The position numbers were made by a program, and so were the translations under genes. Below are positions 24,401 to 35,999 of a stretch of 64,000 bases of DNA, piece by piece. The notes beneath the pieces are model-generated. The model saw nothing but the letters and a program-made list of their open reading frames with translations, was not told where the DNA came from and searched no databases. Position 1 is the stretch's first letter, and every line of letters starts with the position of its first letter. The DNA is from Tomocerus qinae (lineage: Eukaryota > Arthropoda > Collembola > Entomobryomorpha > Tomoceridae). The stretch is taken from the NCBI GenBank assembly GCA_020055645.1, contig CM034548.1, positions 48,972,296 to 49,036,295 of the forward strand. Reading direction: 5' to 3'.

Positions 24401-26689
24401 GAAACGGATGCTGGTTGAGACCAGCTTTCCTCAGTACCGGACTTACGGGGAGCAACAGCGGGCATTGTCTGAGATGAGCTATCCGACTACTAGTGCTTCC
24501 GCCGCTGACAACTCTCCTTTCTCCAGTGGAGGATTTGTGACTCCGAGTGGGTACAACCCACCGGTGTCAACCATCGGACATGGAAGTCATAGCTACAATG
24601 CCCGCATGCCTGGTAGTGGTGGAAATGACAACGGAGCGACTCCGGTCACTGGGCTTAGGAGTGACGGTGGTAACGTGAGCCCCGAGGGAGCAGACACTAA
24701 TTATATGGCCTACAATGGAGAACTTGCATCCGAAGTGATCAATAACTTGTGGCAGTTAAACTCTAGTTTCGACACTCTCAAGAACCAACCGCGCTCAGGA
24801 AATTTCACAGCTCCAACGAACCCAGGGGCAATGGACTTACAACTACAGGCTCATCCAATTCTGCAGAACCAACCTACTTGTCAAAAACCAGTCGCTGAGC
24901 AAAATTACCTTCAGCGCATGCGCTCCGATCCAACTCCTCGACAACGGACATATTCATCTTCCAGTAAGTGTCAACCAGGACTGGTTGCTTTCGATGTAGT
25001 TTTGCTAATTATAACCAAATCCCGGAAAGGCAGGTAAATGCCTATTTTTACCGTTTTGTCAAATGCTGAAAATAACTCGTATTTTTACGTTTCACGTATT
25101 TGTGATCTTATAATATTTTCAGTTTGATAGCGCCTATAAATCCCTATTTTTTGGTTTTCGAGCCAATGCCAGGCATGTGCGCATGAAGACTTTTAGCGCC
25201 TATAAATACCTATGTAATATTTTTGTTATTTTCAAAAACGGAGGGTATAGTATCCAGAAATCAGCTCATATAGTTCCTAAATCTAATTTAAAACTTTATC
25301 AACGGTAGTCAAACATAAATGAATTTTTATTAAAAGTTTTTGCTCATATTTGCAATTAGCACACAAAAACCAATTAAAACCCAAAAGTCTCCAAAAATAG
25401 ACAGTAATTAAAACGTAAAGTATTTTGCTTCAGCAATTTCAGTTTCTTATGTCCCATTGTGACTTTGGTTAATTAATTTAATATGACTTAGCCTAAGAAT
25501 GGAGGGGTGTTATAAATGCACTAATAAAAGTGAGTTAAATCGAATAGCGACTTAAGAGAAACTTATTATTGACCAAAGTTTCCCTTCTGATAGTATACAA
25601 AAAACTCTTAATTCGAAAAAAATAGGTTTTATGTATGGGGACGAAGTTGTTATTTCAGTAATTTTTCGTGCCTATTTGACTGATTTTAGTGCCTAAATGC
25701 CTGTCTAATTTGGAATCTGCCTTTCTGGGGTATAATTATAACGGGTGGGAGATAGCACTTATATCAAACAAAACACATTAATTTATTTAGCTAATCCAGT
25801 AAGAATTAGTTGTAGCTAATCTTGGCATACCCTGCTCTACAGATTTGTACACTACAACTCCAACGTACTATAGCGGGGTGGAAAGCTCTGGATATCACTC
25901 AGTCTCTCAGCTGCTGAACAATTTGTCTCGCGGAAGGAACAACTCATTAGATGCGACTAAAATTGATTCCAATTTGCCCTGGACTTGCCCTGCCAATTCA
26001 CCTGCAGCGGCAAACTCATCTGGAACGACTGTCCCATTGTCTACGTCTCCAAACGTATCCGTAGCAGACACGAATGTATTTTCGGAGTGGGGAGGACGTC
26101 CGTCTGTGAGTACCACGACCAGTGTGTCTTCTGAGCTGTCACGGGATCGAGACGCTGACATTTGGGAAAGTGTGAGTAGCGTGGGTGTGACCTCAACGTC
26201 AATTGCCTCCAAGTGGTCTACCAGCTATGGCGCTAGTCCAATTCAGAACAATTTCACAGACTCCGCAGTTGTCGGCTCTTCTCGTTCTCATCTCACTCCG
26301 AGAACAAGTCTCGTCGGCAACGGAACTGCTTTCAAGGAAACCGGTTTTCGCAAAAGAGTTGAAATGGCACAGAATCAGCGGGAAGTAGAGGTCAGTGGGA
26401 GTACTTTGGAATATGCAATGGGAATGGTTATAGTGACGGATTACGTTGTGTTAACTGAGATGTGTTCCTATTTATCACCTTTGTCGTAATAATTATCGCA
26501 GATCGAATTGGTCGACGAATAGTTATATTAGTTATATTTAAAAATAAGTGAAGAGGTAGAAATGTGTTTGATGAACATTATTTCTGATTATAGGCTGGAC
26601 TTGGGTTTAACCCATTCACATCGGACATCTGGAACCAGTCGGACACGTCATCGTGGAGCGGTAACTACCGCTACTCTTCCAATGAATGA
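12212..26689 (+). CDS. TMEM131: TMEM131 orthologue, complete 24-exon gene
   Basis: Exons (all GT-AG): 12212-12437, 13078-13144, 13249-13341, 14803-14926, 15003-15116, 15219-15517, 15640-15832, 16787-16898, 16986-17163, 17238-17487, 17575-17790, 17853-18041, 18124-18352, 18474-18584, 19257-19532, 20433-20643, 20790-20923, 21487-21800, 21884-22109, 22721-23416, 23535-23729, 23806-24963, 25843-26390, 26594-26689. They sum to 6,255 nt, i.e. 2,084 codons plus TGA, with every junction in phase; human TMEM131 is about 1,880 residues. Family signatures include PNPYRLRPLVGARIPVN (exon 6), SCEGYGFRILNC and FTPDF (exon 18). The family is a single-pass secretory-pathway protein; worm and human members bind procollagen through the PapD-like domain and TRAPPC8 through the tail, so a role in collagen secretion is inferred. 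TMEM131L is the other vertebrate paralogue; I cannot exclude that this is a pre-duplication ancestor of both. Weakest calls: the acceptor of exon 10 (poor pyrimidine tract) and the exact acceptor of exon 21 (23535 or 23538). No canonical AATAAA was found in the ~250 bp after the stop. Confidence 0.95.
13418..13611. mobile_element. 194-bp MITE in TMEM131 intron 3
   Basis: The arms gaccagttggctattc... and its complement end at 13418 and 13611, and the pairing continues for over 60 bp (through gcgccccatcagcgagacac). The centre is GC-richer (ccgccgcagtgtcc). No coding frame. Confidence 0.8.
13844..14773. mobile_element. 930-bp inverted-repeat element abutting TMEM131 exon 4
   Basis: It begins gtcaatttggcaaaagtca and ends with the matching complement (ttgccaaattgac). 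Internal copies of ctgtggataaattggcaaa lie near both ends. An 84-codon frame inside (14326-14580) is unrecognised. The right end lies only 29 bp from the exon 4 boundary, so the intron's branch point may lie in the element. Confidence 0.75.
14803..15517 (+). CDS. TMEM131: TMEM131 exons 4-6: PapD-like domain
   Basis: Exons 4-6 encode residues ~129-308. They begin PVGMPSLGIVRVDN, continue with GPGGNTTFEVVFL, and end with the family's strongest block (LPNPYRLRPLVGARIPVN, then HNPHKTRIQVVEM). In studied orthologues this is the luminal chaperone-like PapD-L fold that contacts procollagen. The order and spacing of these motifs match the human protein, and the three exons are joined by phase-0 introns. 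Confidence 0.9.
15640..21800 (+). CDS. TMEM131: TMEM131 exons 7-18: luminal beta-sandwich repeats
   Basis: Exons 7-18 encode residues ~308-1112, the remainder of the ectodomain. It is built from beta-strand-rich modules with many N-glycosylation sequons (for example NHT, NLT, NNS, NSS). The Cys pair in FCGSDCYSGF (exon 13) corresponds to the CGDHCYVG motif of human TMEM131, and SCEGYGF...NC in exon 18 is also conserved. Introns here vary from about 60 bp to about 900 bp; the intron before exon 18 carries a LINE fragment that ends close to the acceptor. Confidence 0.9.
21045..21466 (+). mobile_element. 3' end of a LINE in TMEM131 intron 17
   Basis: The frame reads YAINSWNSLPLTLKSKTDSV and then VFSTKLNDYIL before a stop, typical of the last residues of a non-LTR reverse-transcriptase ORF. 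It is followed by a ~250-bp 3' UTR that ends in a short (tgaacta) repeat. The fragment is in the same orientation as the gene and stops about 20 bp before exon 18. Confidence 0.7.
21884..22109 (+). CDS. TMEM131: TMEM131 exon 19: transmembrane segment
   Basis: This exon encodes residues 1113-1187. After a conserved juxtamembrane ISRPSWEPILKY (compare PRPNWELALY in human), the hydrophobic run LLLIGIVLGFVAAALMAYF (residues ~1145-1165) forms the single C-terminal transmembrane helix, followed by the start of the cytosolic tail. Entry is phase 0 and exit phase 1. Confidence 0.92.
22721..26689 (+). CDS. TMEM131: TMEM131 exons 20-24: cytosolic tail with W motifs
   Basis: The ~900-residue tail is Ser/Asn/Gly-rich and disordered-looking, with Lys-rich patches (KKKKNSG, SKKKTATKKKD). 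It contains an acidic/Ser segment, SSTTTESSNPDD, that matches human SSTTTETSNPDT. Four short Trp motifs are spread along it: ALWDAP near 23835, CDIWKRM near 24393, DADIWESV near 26152 and TSDIWNQSD near 26617; the protein ends SWSGNYRYSSNE. In human TMEM131 the tail, which is likewise Trp-rich at its end, recruits TRAPPC8; equivalence of these motifs is an inference. Exon 22 is 1,158 bp and unusually GC-rich for the window. Confidence 0.9.
25019..25733. mobile_element. Putative inverted-repeat element in TMEM131 intron 22
   Basis: The edges cccggaaaggcagg and tgcctttctgggg are imperfect complements (about 11 of 13), and the next block (taaatgcc / gcctaaatgcc) is also shared. The interior repeats gcctataaat-type motifs. 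The call rests only on the termini. Confidence 0.4.
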
Positions 26690-28000
26690 TGGCCGTATTC
26701 ACAGTATACACACAAAATGGAATATTTACGGCGACTAAAGAGACGACGTAGACATTCTTATTTTAATTCATAAGCAACGTCAACCGTTCTGCCGATGTAA
26801 AGGGCGGATTGGCCTCATGAGATTCATACTCTTTGGGGATACATCCTGCAACAATATAAACAATAGCATCTTGAATAGCATTAATTGATGTAACGACATG
26901 CCGGAAGGGGAAATGCTCTTTTTTCTGTCCTTCTTACTTAAATATTAAATTATATGACGCCGCCAAATGAAAGCGGCGTGGGAATTTATGCCTACTGCAC
27001 TGCAAAATTCAGTTGGTGTGTTGACAGTAGCAGTTCATACGATAATACCTATTCAATTCTTGTTTTTGAAGAGATTGAAAAATCGAGTAGGTCTACCATT
27101 ACTTATACTCTAAAATTAGGAAAATATCACGTCGATTCTTTTGTGTAGTACGGAAAAGATAACATATAGTTGATTTGCACGATTATGTAACTTAGCCAGT
27201 TTTGTAAAACGTTCATCCTTTCTTGCAAAGTGATTTGATTCCTATTCGTCGCTAACACGTAGACGGTACACGATATCAATCAATAGTTTCTATGTATAAT
27301 TGGCTGAACGACATAATTTACAACTTAACGATAGTATGAGAATAGTGGAACAAATACTTTTATGGTTTGTTTTAATCGTTGTATTTTGTGAATTCATAAA
27401 AGGCGTACCAGTTGATACAAAACGATCCCCCTTATTTACTGGCATCCTTGCATCTGCATCCAACCATTGTGCACATACTCGTCATACCATAATATTACCA
27501 TTTGTACTGAGTAGTTCCTTTTTCAGTAGTAAACTGTGGATGATGAAATGTATCCACGGACGTGTCTTAACACATAGCGAGATAGAATATAAACCATTTT
27601 TGCTCTGCAGTTTTTATCCTGGTGTCACAATATGCTCTATTAACTATGCTCATCCTGTACAATTGAATAGGGCGAGGATGGGGTATAGATTTTAAAAGTT
27701 TGGATAGCGTATTAGGACATCAACAAGTCTTGATGGCGAGGCACAGGTAAGTATGGAATGCTGCCTAGAGAATGAAAGAAAGCTAATAGCAACGGTCATT
27801 TTGTATAGTTGAGGTGGAGATAAGGATATGGAGATGAGGAGAAATAGCATCTACCTCCAAACCAAAACCTAAAATACTTGGGTGAAGGTGTACGTAGTAC
27901 GTATTAACGTTTGATGACATTGGAGAATATGCTTTCGTCTTCGCTAGGACCATGAACAACGTAAATTAGGACGAAATCATTCATCTTTAGTTTAACTTAG
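26690..28000. other. TMEM131 3' flank, no further gene recognised
   Basis: The TMEM131 3' UTR should start here. A 131-codon frame at 27300-27695 lies in AT-rich sequence and matches nothing I know. Nothing else can be supported. Confidence 0.4.
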
Positions 28001-29400
28001 TATAAGTTTAGTGTAGCTGCCAAGTGTTTGGTTGGACATCATCTTTAGCGTCATCATCATTTTTAGGGTTCATCATCCCCCTACTATCAATGCCCGAGAT
28101 TGAGTGAGTGAGTGAGTGAGTGAGTGAGTCGGTGAGCGTGGTAGGTTTGCAAAATTGCAACTTGCGCTTGGAAACTAGGTTATGAAGATGGAAAGAGTCG
28201 ATTTGGTGCCAGGCAAGAATGTTCAAAATCCCCATCCCCGAGCTAAACGATATTATAATATGATTTGTATATAATCAGATTCGGGAAGGATAGAGACTTG
28301 TGTTCACACTTCACACGGACAGACAGAGTACACAATAGAGATGTATAAGAAGGAGCACAACAGAGACGAGTCAAGGATGAAGGTAGGCCAAAAACAACAC
28401 ATAAACATACACACGACTCCAGTAGACTCCAGTAGACTCCAGACCAGTCTCCACCAGTGAAGGAAGACAGGAGCCCAACAACGAAGGAGATCAATCAGAG
28501 TTGAGTCGTTGTGCAGCTCGAGAGAAACGACAACGCAGTAAAATACTAATAATAAAGGCATCATCATCTCCATCCACTACTATAGATAGGTTCCTTCCTC
28601 CTACTACTAACAAACTACTTCTGATACTTTCCTATATCCCAGTAATAATAATAATATTAATCCATTGGCTACTAGTACTACTACAGTACTACTACTATAA
28701 ACTACCAACCACTCACTACCAGGCAGAGGACTATACTGCCACAACGTAGTCAACGTACTACTTACTACTATAATAATATTATAGGAGGAGACAGATACCT
28801 AGATAACAGACAGGCAGCGTGAAAGCAGAGAAAGGCGGAGAGAAAGAGGATCGCCAGAGCTGCGAGCGACGGAGGGAGCAGTCGGGAGAAAGAACAAATC
28901 CAACTCTCATCAAATACACAACGTCTTTCTCTCTCAGTCAATCATTGTCCAAATGTCGTCCAAATGAGAAATGCACTTTTAATTATTACACTAAGTGAGT
29001 CTTGATCTGTTCGGTCATCGATGGTCGTGAATACCGTGGCTGGATTTCTGGGTAATAGTCTGACCATATGACCAGTTCGACAACGTGTCTGCAAGATGAT
29101 GAGATGGCAGCAGAGGAGAAAACAAATTAGCCCTGCACTCGACTCGACCAACTAGCCAAACATTATTTATTAAAGCCCCGCTGCTGGACAACTTCTCATC
29201 CATGTAGCTCTGTCTGTGTGCGTGTACTTTAGGAGTAATTGTTGTATTGTGGTGGCATGGGCATGTATTTATTATCTGCTGATGACCAACTGACTTTTCC
29301 TTGGATTTCATTCATTTCGCGGAGGAAAAAGGACACTGCCTGTTCATGAAACAGTCGTAGTAAGTACTTTACAAGTTTTTAGTGAATGTCTTGTAGTTGT
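28000..29400 (+). promoter_or_regulatory. Candidate promoter/5' region of the PDE3 gene
   Basis: This stretch stands out from its surroundings: a (GAGT)n microsatellite at 28104-28130, a gactccagta direct repeat at 28424-28441, trinucleotide-like tracts (28560-28780), and a purine-rich, CpG-containing block at 28815-28890. Such composition is common around transcription starts and 5' UTRs in otherwise AT-rich genomes. It lies upstream of the first recognised PDE3 exon on the same strand, but no coding first exon or donor could be tied to it. Confidence 0.25.
28104..28130. repeat. (GAGT)n microsatellite
   Basis: About six to seven uninterrupted gagt units after cccgagatt. Confidence 0.9.
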
Positions 29401-30557
29401 TTTTCTTCATCAGTCTGTAGATTCAGTAGTGTCCTTCGTCCGTCCTAGGTGACTGGAATTGTGACATTCTAATTTATATTTGACCTAGGTGAAAGTACTA
29501 GCATTCAGCAGTCCGTACGTTACCAACCTCTAGCTGCAAAAAAGGGTTGATATGGTAATTAGAAAGTAAAATTGGGTGAAAGATAGACAGCAATTACACA
29601 CTTTTGATATTGATGATTTTTTTTCGTGCGGGGCGTACTTGTCGATTATTTTTATTGATTTAATTGAATGATTAATGTTGGAACTTTGGGAAGGTAAAAT
29701 CCCATCTTAGGCCGAACAGACATTCTCGTACTTATTCAGTGCTCATCGTCAGCTTTCGTTGTCTCCTCACTTATCAAGAAGGTCATTTGCATTAGGCAAT
29801 AGACAGGTGATCGGTTCGTTTATTTGACAGACGAGTCTCAGTATTCGCGACCACGCCAACAACAAGTTGTCTCCACGGTTACCCAACAAAAAACTCATTT
29901 CATCTGATCGGACGAGCACCTGTCATCCAGAACCTATTAAGTTCTGTCAGTTGCAATGAGCTTTTTAGTATACCTACCAACTGAATGTACTGTACTGTCC
30001 GGGAATCACTAAACCGATGAATTTGAATTGAATTGAATTGAATTTGAATTTGAATGAATGAAAAAAGTGAAATGACCCTTGTTGAAAACTCATTCCACAC
30101 TCATTCTAAAACTGTAAATAACCACACGACTGTGCAGCGTTTTGGTCATTTGTGGAGGTGAGTGGCGAGTGGTGACGAAAGACAAAGCCACAGAAATCTA
30201 ATCACAACAGTGACAAATGTTGAACAAGTGTCAATTGCCATAGATCTAAGAAATCACTTTCATATCACATTTGTGATAATGGTGAATGGCCTAACCGATG
30301 ATCGAACTTCATACTCAGCCACTGCGAACTATTCAGCCACTTCGTCCGAATTAGGCAGATAACTTAATAATATTGAGAAAAGTGACAAACATAATTACCG
30401 GATTACATGTCAAGGTAATATTAAATTTTTAAAAAGTAATTTATAATTCATAAATGTAATTTTCCTAATTAAAATGGTTGCCCAGGCGATATCTAAATAA
30501 ATACCCTTACCCTTGGAGCTAACTACTGATTAACAATACATTACAACCCCCTATTGA
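29400..30557. other. Intergenic or intronic sequence, nothing recognised
   Basis: Contains a short gaatt-rich run near 30015-30060. No gene or bounded repeat is supportable. Confidence 0.4.
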
Positions 30558-30757
30558 ATAAGCCCCCTTTTTTATTACCGCTCTACTCTAACTCCTCTGA
30601 AATTGATGAATAATTTAAATTATTTTGGTGGGAACAGTGTCTCGGTTGTAGGTGATTGATTGATCCAAATTGATTGACTTCCCAGACACTTCTTCACAGA
30701 AATTATTATTCAAGTTCAAAGGAGTTGGAGTAGAGCGGTAATAAAAAAGGGGCTTAT
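30558..30757. mobile_element. 200-bp MITE with ~38-bp inverted ends
   Basis: The left end ataagcccccttttttatt continues through accgctctactc; the right end is its reverse complement, finishing gggcttat. The interior (gattgattgatccaaattgattg) is unique. Confidence 0.8.
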
Positions 30758-30895
30758 ATATACATCATTTATTATGATTTCTGCCAAACAATTTTGGTAG
30801 CCATGATGACTCAGTATACTAAAAACAACTTAAGTATTTAGGCAACTAAAACAAGCACTTAATTTAGAGAATATCAAATTTAAAATGTAATATCA

Positions 30896-30937
30896 ATTTT
30901 TGTATCATATTACTATGTAGTAGTATGATACAAAAAT
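30896..30937. repeat. Short perfect-type hairpin
   Basis: tttttgtatcatattacta and its near-complement tagtagtatgatacaaaaa flank a few-base loop. Could be a solo fragment of a foldback element. Confidence 0.6.
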
Positions 30938-32149
30938 ATACATACAATGTGATCTATTAATTAACATCACTAAAGATACAATAATTTGATTCTCCTGTTG
31001 GTATTTAGTGCTTTTGCTAATTTTAATAAATGACATGACAATGTATACAATTTTATAATCATGACCAAAGCTAGAATGAGATTCAAAGAGTTAAAAAAAA
31101 ATTGGCAGGCGGTTAATTTACATAAGAAAATATTTATGTTATATTTATTTGGGTTTCAGAAAATACTTAATCATGTCGGAAAAACAGCAGCACATCATAG
31201 ATATGGTATTACATGAAGAAACTGGAAAAATTAACGAAGGATATTTGTAACTAAGAAATTTAAACCATAAGGTATATATTTAAATTATTTAGTATATATT
31301 TGATGCAAAATATTATTTACATCTTTTACTAACAGCTGATAGCACAAGCGATGCGTAATTTCAGTATATATTAAAATAATAATGTTGTTTTTTCTCGTTG
31401 CATCTTCATGGCACTGCTAGTAAGATTACTTCTGTATTGCGTTCCAGCTCGATCTCTTGCATATATTTATTAGTTTCTATACCTAAACTTCTTATTAATA
31501 TACTAAAGTATTTGTTTTGTGATGAATCTGGATTCAGTAGTAAAGTCTGTGTGGTAATTTGCGCACGATATGTAATTGAGAAAAGCTTTTTGTGATTAGA
31601 TTCTAGTGCATGTTTTTGGAAACACAATCGACATCAGATAAATAATGAGATTTTTAAATTCGTAGGAATGCCAAATAGCGACGGTGAAGCAAATCAAAGT
31701 TTAATCACCGAGGATGTATCATGTAAGAATGGATTATAAGTATCTATCAGCCAAAACAAAGCCTACTCAGTTTTCAAGATAAATAGTTGATAAATAGTTT
31801 TGCGGGTCAATTCGAGTTTCTTCCGATTCCTTGTGACTGCTCGAAACGAAAGTTTTCCTGACAATAAACATTATTTTTCCTTTCATGAAAAATGCGACGT
31901 ACTTCTCTGCCTGCAGCACTCCCTGCTCACAGACACAACATTCATAATGTGAGACCATTGTTATAATTTTTGCTTGCTAATTACAGTAGCTCATTAAGGT
32001 GACGAGTATCCGATTTATTTTCTTGCTGTGGTAAATCCTTCCAATTGGGTAATAACTACTCTCTAAGGAGTAACACTAAGAAAGGTATAATAAAACCACA
32101 CTGCCAGTTATATTTAATCACATCCATTGTATTGGAGTATTTCCATCGA

Positions 32150-33768
32150 AATGAAAACTATCGATTATAAAGCCATCATATAAAGGAAAGGGTAATAAAA
32201 ACAATGCTGACTCTTACCGACCGATAAGTAATTTACCATTATTTAGTAAATGGTTTGAGTCAGTAATTAAAAGCAAAATTATGAGGTATCTATAAAATAA
32301 TTGATTATTGAGTTATAACCAACATGCTTACAGAAAAAGAAGATCTTGCGTCACCGCACTATCTGTTCTTACAGACAACATAGCTAGTGACATTGATATT
32401 AAGAATACCAAGGTTGCTACACTATATATTAACCTGCGCAAGGCTTTTGATTTTGTCTGTCATAAAAGGCTGCTAAATGTATTAAAGTATAAATATCACT
32501 TTAATGAAATTTATCTCAAATTAATGCAAAATTATTGTTATGATCGAAAGTTGTCCATTTTTTGAACGGAAACAACAAAAGTCAAAACTCCTCAAATCCG
32601 AATATGAAACATTTTATATCAAAACCTTTTCGGTATCATAGAGGAATCCTGGAAGGCTCAGTAATAGGTGGAATCCTACTCAATGTTTTTTGATCAGGTG
32701 AAAACAGTTTGTGCTGCAGGAAATATTCTACATGTGCTATTTGCAGATGATTTGGCGATCTGCATAGCTGATGTGTATGATAAGAATGCAGTGCATAGGT
32801 TGTCATTAGTTCTAGAAAACATAAATGATTGGTGCAAGCAAGTTGGGCTGGAATTAAATCTTGCAAAGACAAAGTTTATGGTGTTTCACTCAGAACATGA
32901 TAATAATTTGCATGAAGATGTATAGCTGAGTTGAAATCAAAATGAACTCCAAACCTTCTACGTCCTTCTTTTTACAGGCAAAATTGAGGCTTTTGCGCGG
33001 TTTCTTCAATGTAAAGTTCATTTTCATTTTGACTCGATTATAGGTATGACCTGCAATGGGGTTAATGTAGAGAGGGTATACGAATTTAAATATCTTGGGG
33101 TCACGCGACGCTGGATCCCCATCTAAAATATGATGCCCACTTTCAAGTAGTGGAAAGTAAACTGAATAGAGCAACACAAGTGCTACACACTATAAAACGT
33201 ATGGTCGCATTGAAAATGTTTACCCAGCTAGTAAACATTTTCATATACTCCATAACGGATTATGCACTAATGGTGTGGGGTCCAGCAAGGAAAAAAGAAC
33301 TTGGTAAGCTACAAGCAAAAATAAATAGGTACGTACGAAAACCCATCCTTAAATAAATTCTATAAAAAAACTTACTGAAACATAGGTTTAAGGTACAAGG
33401 CACTAATTCATGAATGTAAAAAACATCATGCTAAAATAGATTATTGGGATATTCTAGAAAAACATAATCTATTGACTGTTACAGAAAGACTTGACTATCT
33501 CACACTGTCTAGTGCATATAAGATAATAGCTTATAACGAGCCTATTATGTCAATGGCAAATTGGTATGTATTCCATGATAGGGAACGAAAAATTAGACAA
33601 GCTCGTGACTTAGTTAGGCACCCTTTTAGGACAAACATTATGTTAAATACAGTAAAGCATCACACTATTAATTGTTGGAGTAACTTACCTTTAGAACTAA
33701 AACAATGTAAAATGCCAACACGGACATTTAAAATAAATTATCTGAATATATTTTATATACCGTATTAA
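32150..33768 (+). pseudogene. Degraded LINE reverse transcriptase
   Basis: Broken frames carry, in order, RT signatures DSYRPISNLPLFSK (near 32210), NQHAYRKRRSC (32310), LRKAFDFVCHK (32430), the active-site motif FADD (about 32745), the following LNLAKTKFMVF, YEFKYLGV (near 33085), TDYALMVWG and the C-terminal INCWSNLPLELK. Frameshifts and stops separate them, and a ~120-bp insertion with complementary ends splits the ORF near 32930-33060. The final codons and stop are contributed by the TA-flanked MITE at 33758. The element is clearly dead. Confidence 0.85.
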
Positions 33769-33910
33769 TCAAATTAATTCTCCGTATTGAAATAGTGCTC
33801 CCCCCGGGTAACTATTTCGAGTTTTTTCGTTTTCAAGAGCAAAATAATAGCCTTTGAAATATAATTCTCCGTATCGAAATAATTCACCTTCCCAATCTAA
33901 GTGTCAGTGG
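33758..33910. mobile_element. Truncated copy of TA-flanked (pogo-type) MITE
   Basis: Begins taccgtattaatcaaattaa and follows the full copy at 57358-57752 (gtaactatttcga, caaaataatagcctttga, cccaatctaag) before losing similarity. No second terminus is visible. It sits inside the 3' end of the degraded LINE. Confidence 0.75.
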
Positions 33911-34223
33911 GTACAACAACAAAACACCCAATATCCAGAAACTGGTCAGCCAATAAAATTGATGAGGATGACCTACGAACGACGAAGAAATGACTGTAGA
34001 TCTCACTGAACCCATGGCCATTTCTTCAGAAAAAGACTAATTACAATAAATAGAATTTTTAAACTATTTCTAATTTTTAATTTTCAATAAGCAATCCCTA
34101 GTAAAAGGTGTTGGTTGAAATAGCGTCGTGTGTTCGTTATTTAGTTGTAGAATCATTTGGAACAAAAAATGACCGTCAAGCCTACAATTGGAACCCCTTA
34201 CACCGTTGTTGAGTTATCGTGCC

Positions 34224-34499
34224 CATAGGCGTCGGAACGTAATTTATCAAGGGGAGACAAAATGGCTTCTTCAGAAAGGGGGGGCCACCAAAGTAATAAA
34301 ATATTGGCAAAGGAAGACACATTCGCGCGAAGCGCGAAAACTTTATGGATTTTTAACCTTTTTTGACAAAAAAATCGCCTTTTCTGGCGCTTATGTAATT
34401 TTAGTTTGGATTTTGGGACATTTTTAGGGGGACATGTCCCTCCCGGCCATATTCTAGGGGGGACATTGTCCCCCCTGTCCCCCGGTTCCGACGCCTATG
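34224..34499. mobile_element. hAT-type MITE, copy 2
   Basis: Same termini as the copy at 10589 (cataggcgtcggaacgtaat ... gttccgacgcctatg), 276 bp. Flanks atcgtgcc and ttcgtgcc (after one extra base) match at 7 of 8 positions, consistent with an aged 8-bp duplication. It is inserted in a sequence whose uninterrupted relative lies at about 34880-34950 (gagttatcgttc ... gacagacagatcgg). Confidence 0.85.
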
Positions 34500-35999
34500 A
34501 TTCGTGCCAACTGACAGACAGATTGGTCGTTTCCATAAAGCCGATCAGCTACTTAATAAATCATGTCAAACGCATGTAAAAAGTAGCGGTGATAGTTATG
34601 TCTTGGACGTTATATAACGCTTTGCCACGCATCTTTCATATGACCTTTAACAATGTGACCATATCTGACTTGACCTGACCTAACAAATAACCTTTATAAC
34701 GACCTGTCTCAAGACGATCTATGGGTACAATGTAGAGAACTAAAGTTATACCAATTTTTAGCTATTGAACTCCACTTAAGGGCAAGGAGTGTGTCCGATT
34801 TTGTCTGTTTTCAAACTCCCCTTTTGTTCCTTGATTATGCATAGATAGTTTGAACTGATTATCTCAAACTGTTCTGGAGTTATCGTTCTTGCAGACAGAC
34901 TGACTGACAGACAGATCGGTCATTGCTATAAAGAAGATCCGCTACATAATAACGGCAGACTGCAACCGAGGCTAGCGTAATAGGAAGGCTCACTCATTCT
35001 GTATCTTACACATGTAAATTTTGACGGCAAAAGTTCCTTGCGAGTTACTGTTAGAGGGCGCACATAGACTCCCAAAAATTACTTACTTTTCATAACCCTT
35101 TACATAGCTTTATTACAGTTTTTTAACTTTTTTGGGCAAAGACTTGTTATGAAAATTCACTTTATCAATTTTATCCGTCATACTTGTTCTGTAGTTTACA
35201 AGATATATCTTAACTACATATTTAAGAATAACATTTATTATTTGTAATAAATGAGAAGCATCAGAGCATCAACATCTAATTTGACTTACCAGTACATAAT
35301 TTGCTAAAAAACGAATGATTTTTTTATCCACATTATCTACGGTTAGTACTTGAAGTCCAAACGCTGAAAGCGTATCAACGATCATTTTATTATACCACTG
35401 AAACGAGGCGAGAGGTAGCACAAGCCACCTCTGTCTTGAAGAGCTATAAAATGATTGTATTCTAAAGATCTGTTTTCTACCAAAATGTTTTGCGCTGATA
35501 TAGAGCAAGGGTTTTGAATTTCGCTTTTTCAAAACTCCGCCACAAAGCTATTTCATAGCATTTACGTTAGTAGTAGCATCATCCGAAACAATTCAAAGTA
35601 TTTTATATTCGATGTCTTCCACTTAATAACCTAGTTTTCTTCCGTAGGAATTTATTTGCTCAGATAACATTTTTGATTGTGTACAATTCTCTTCTGCAGT
35701 CTTTTCTATCTCCCTAATCTTAAAATCTCGTCATTTCTTCATATGTTTTCTGAGTATTTCTAACTCCTTGTCTTTGGCCTCTAATTTTGCATTTAACTTC
35801 CTCAATCGATCACAGTACTCTTTCTTACTAATTCTCCATTTATTTCTTCGCATGTCTTCTCTCTTCTTGGCCAATAAAAATAGCTTGACATTATCGGGAA
35901 TAGCAGCCTCGTTCTCACATTTTTGTTGAGCTTCTGACTTTGATGATGTGGACTGTAAAAAAATCGTTTTCCTAATTGAGTGGTTCTAGAGTTAAATAA

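Noticed and set aside
27300-27695. 131-codon + strand frame with a hydrophobic stretch (possible PDE3 membrane exon)
   Set aside because: No similarity to the PDE3 membrane region, AT-rich composition, no fitting splice sites in phase.
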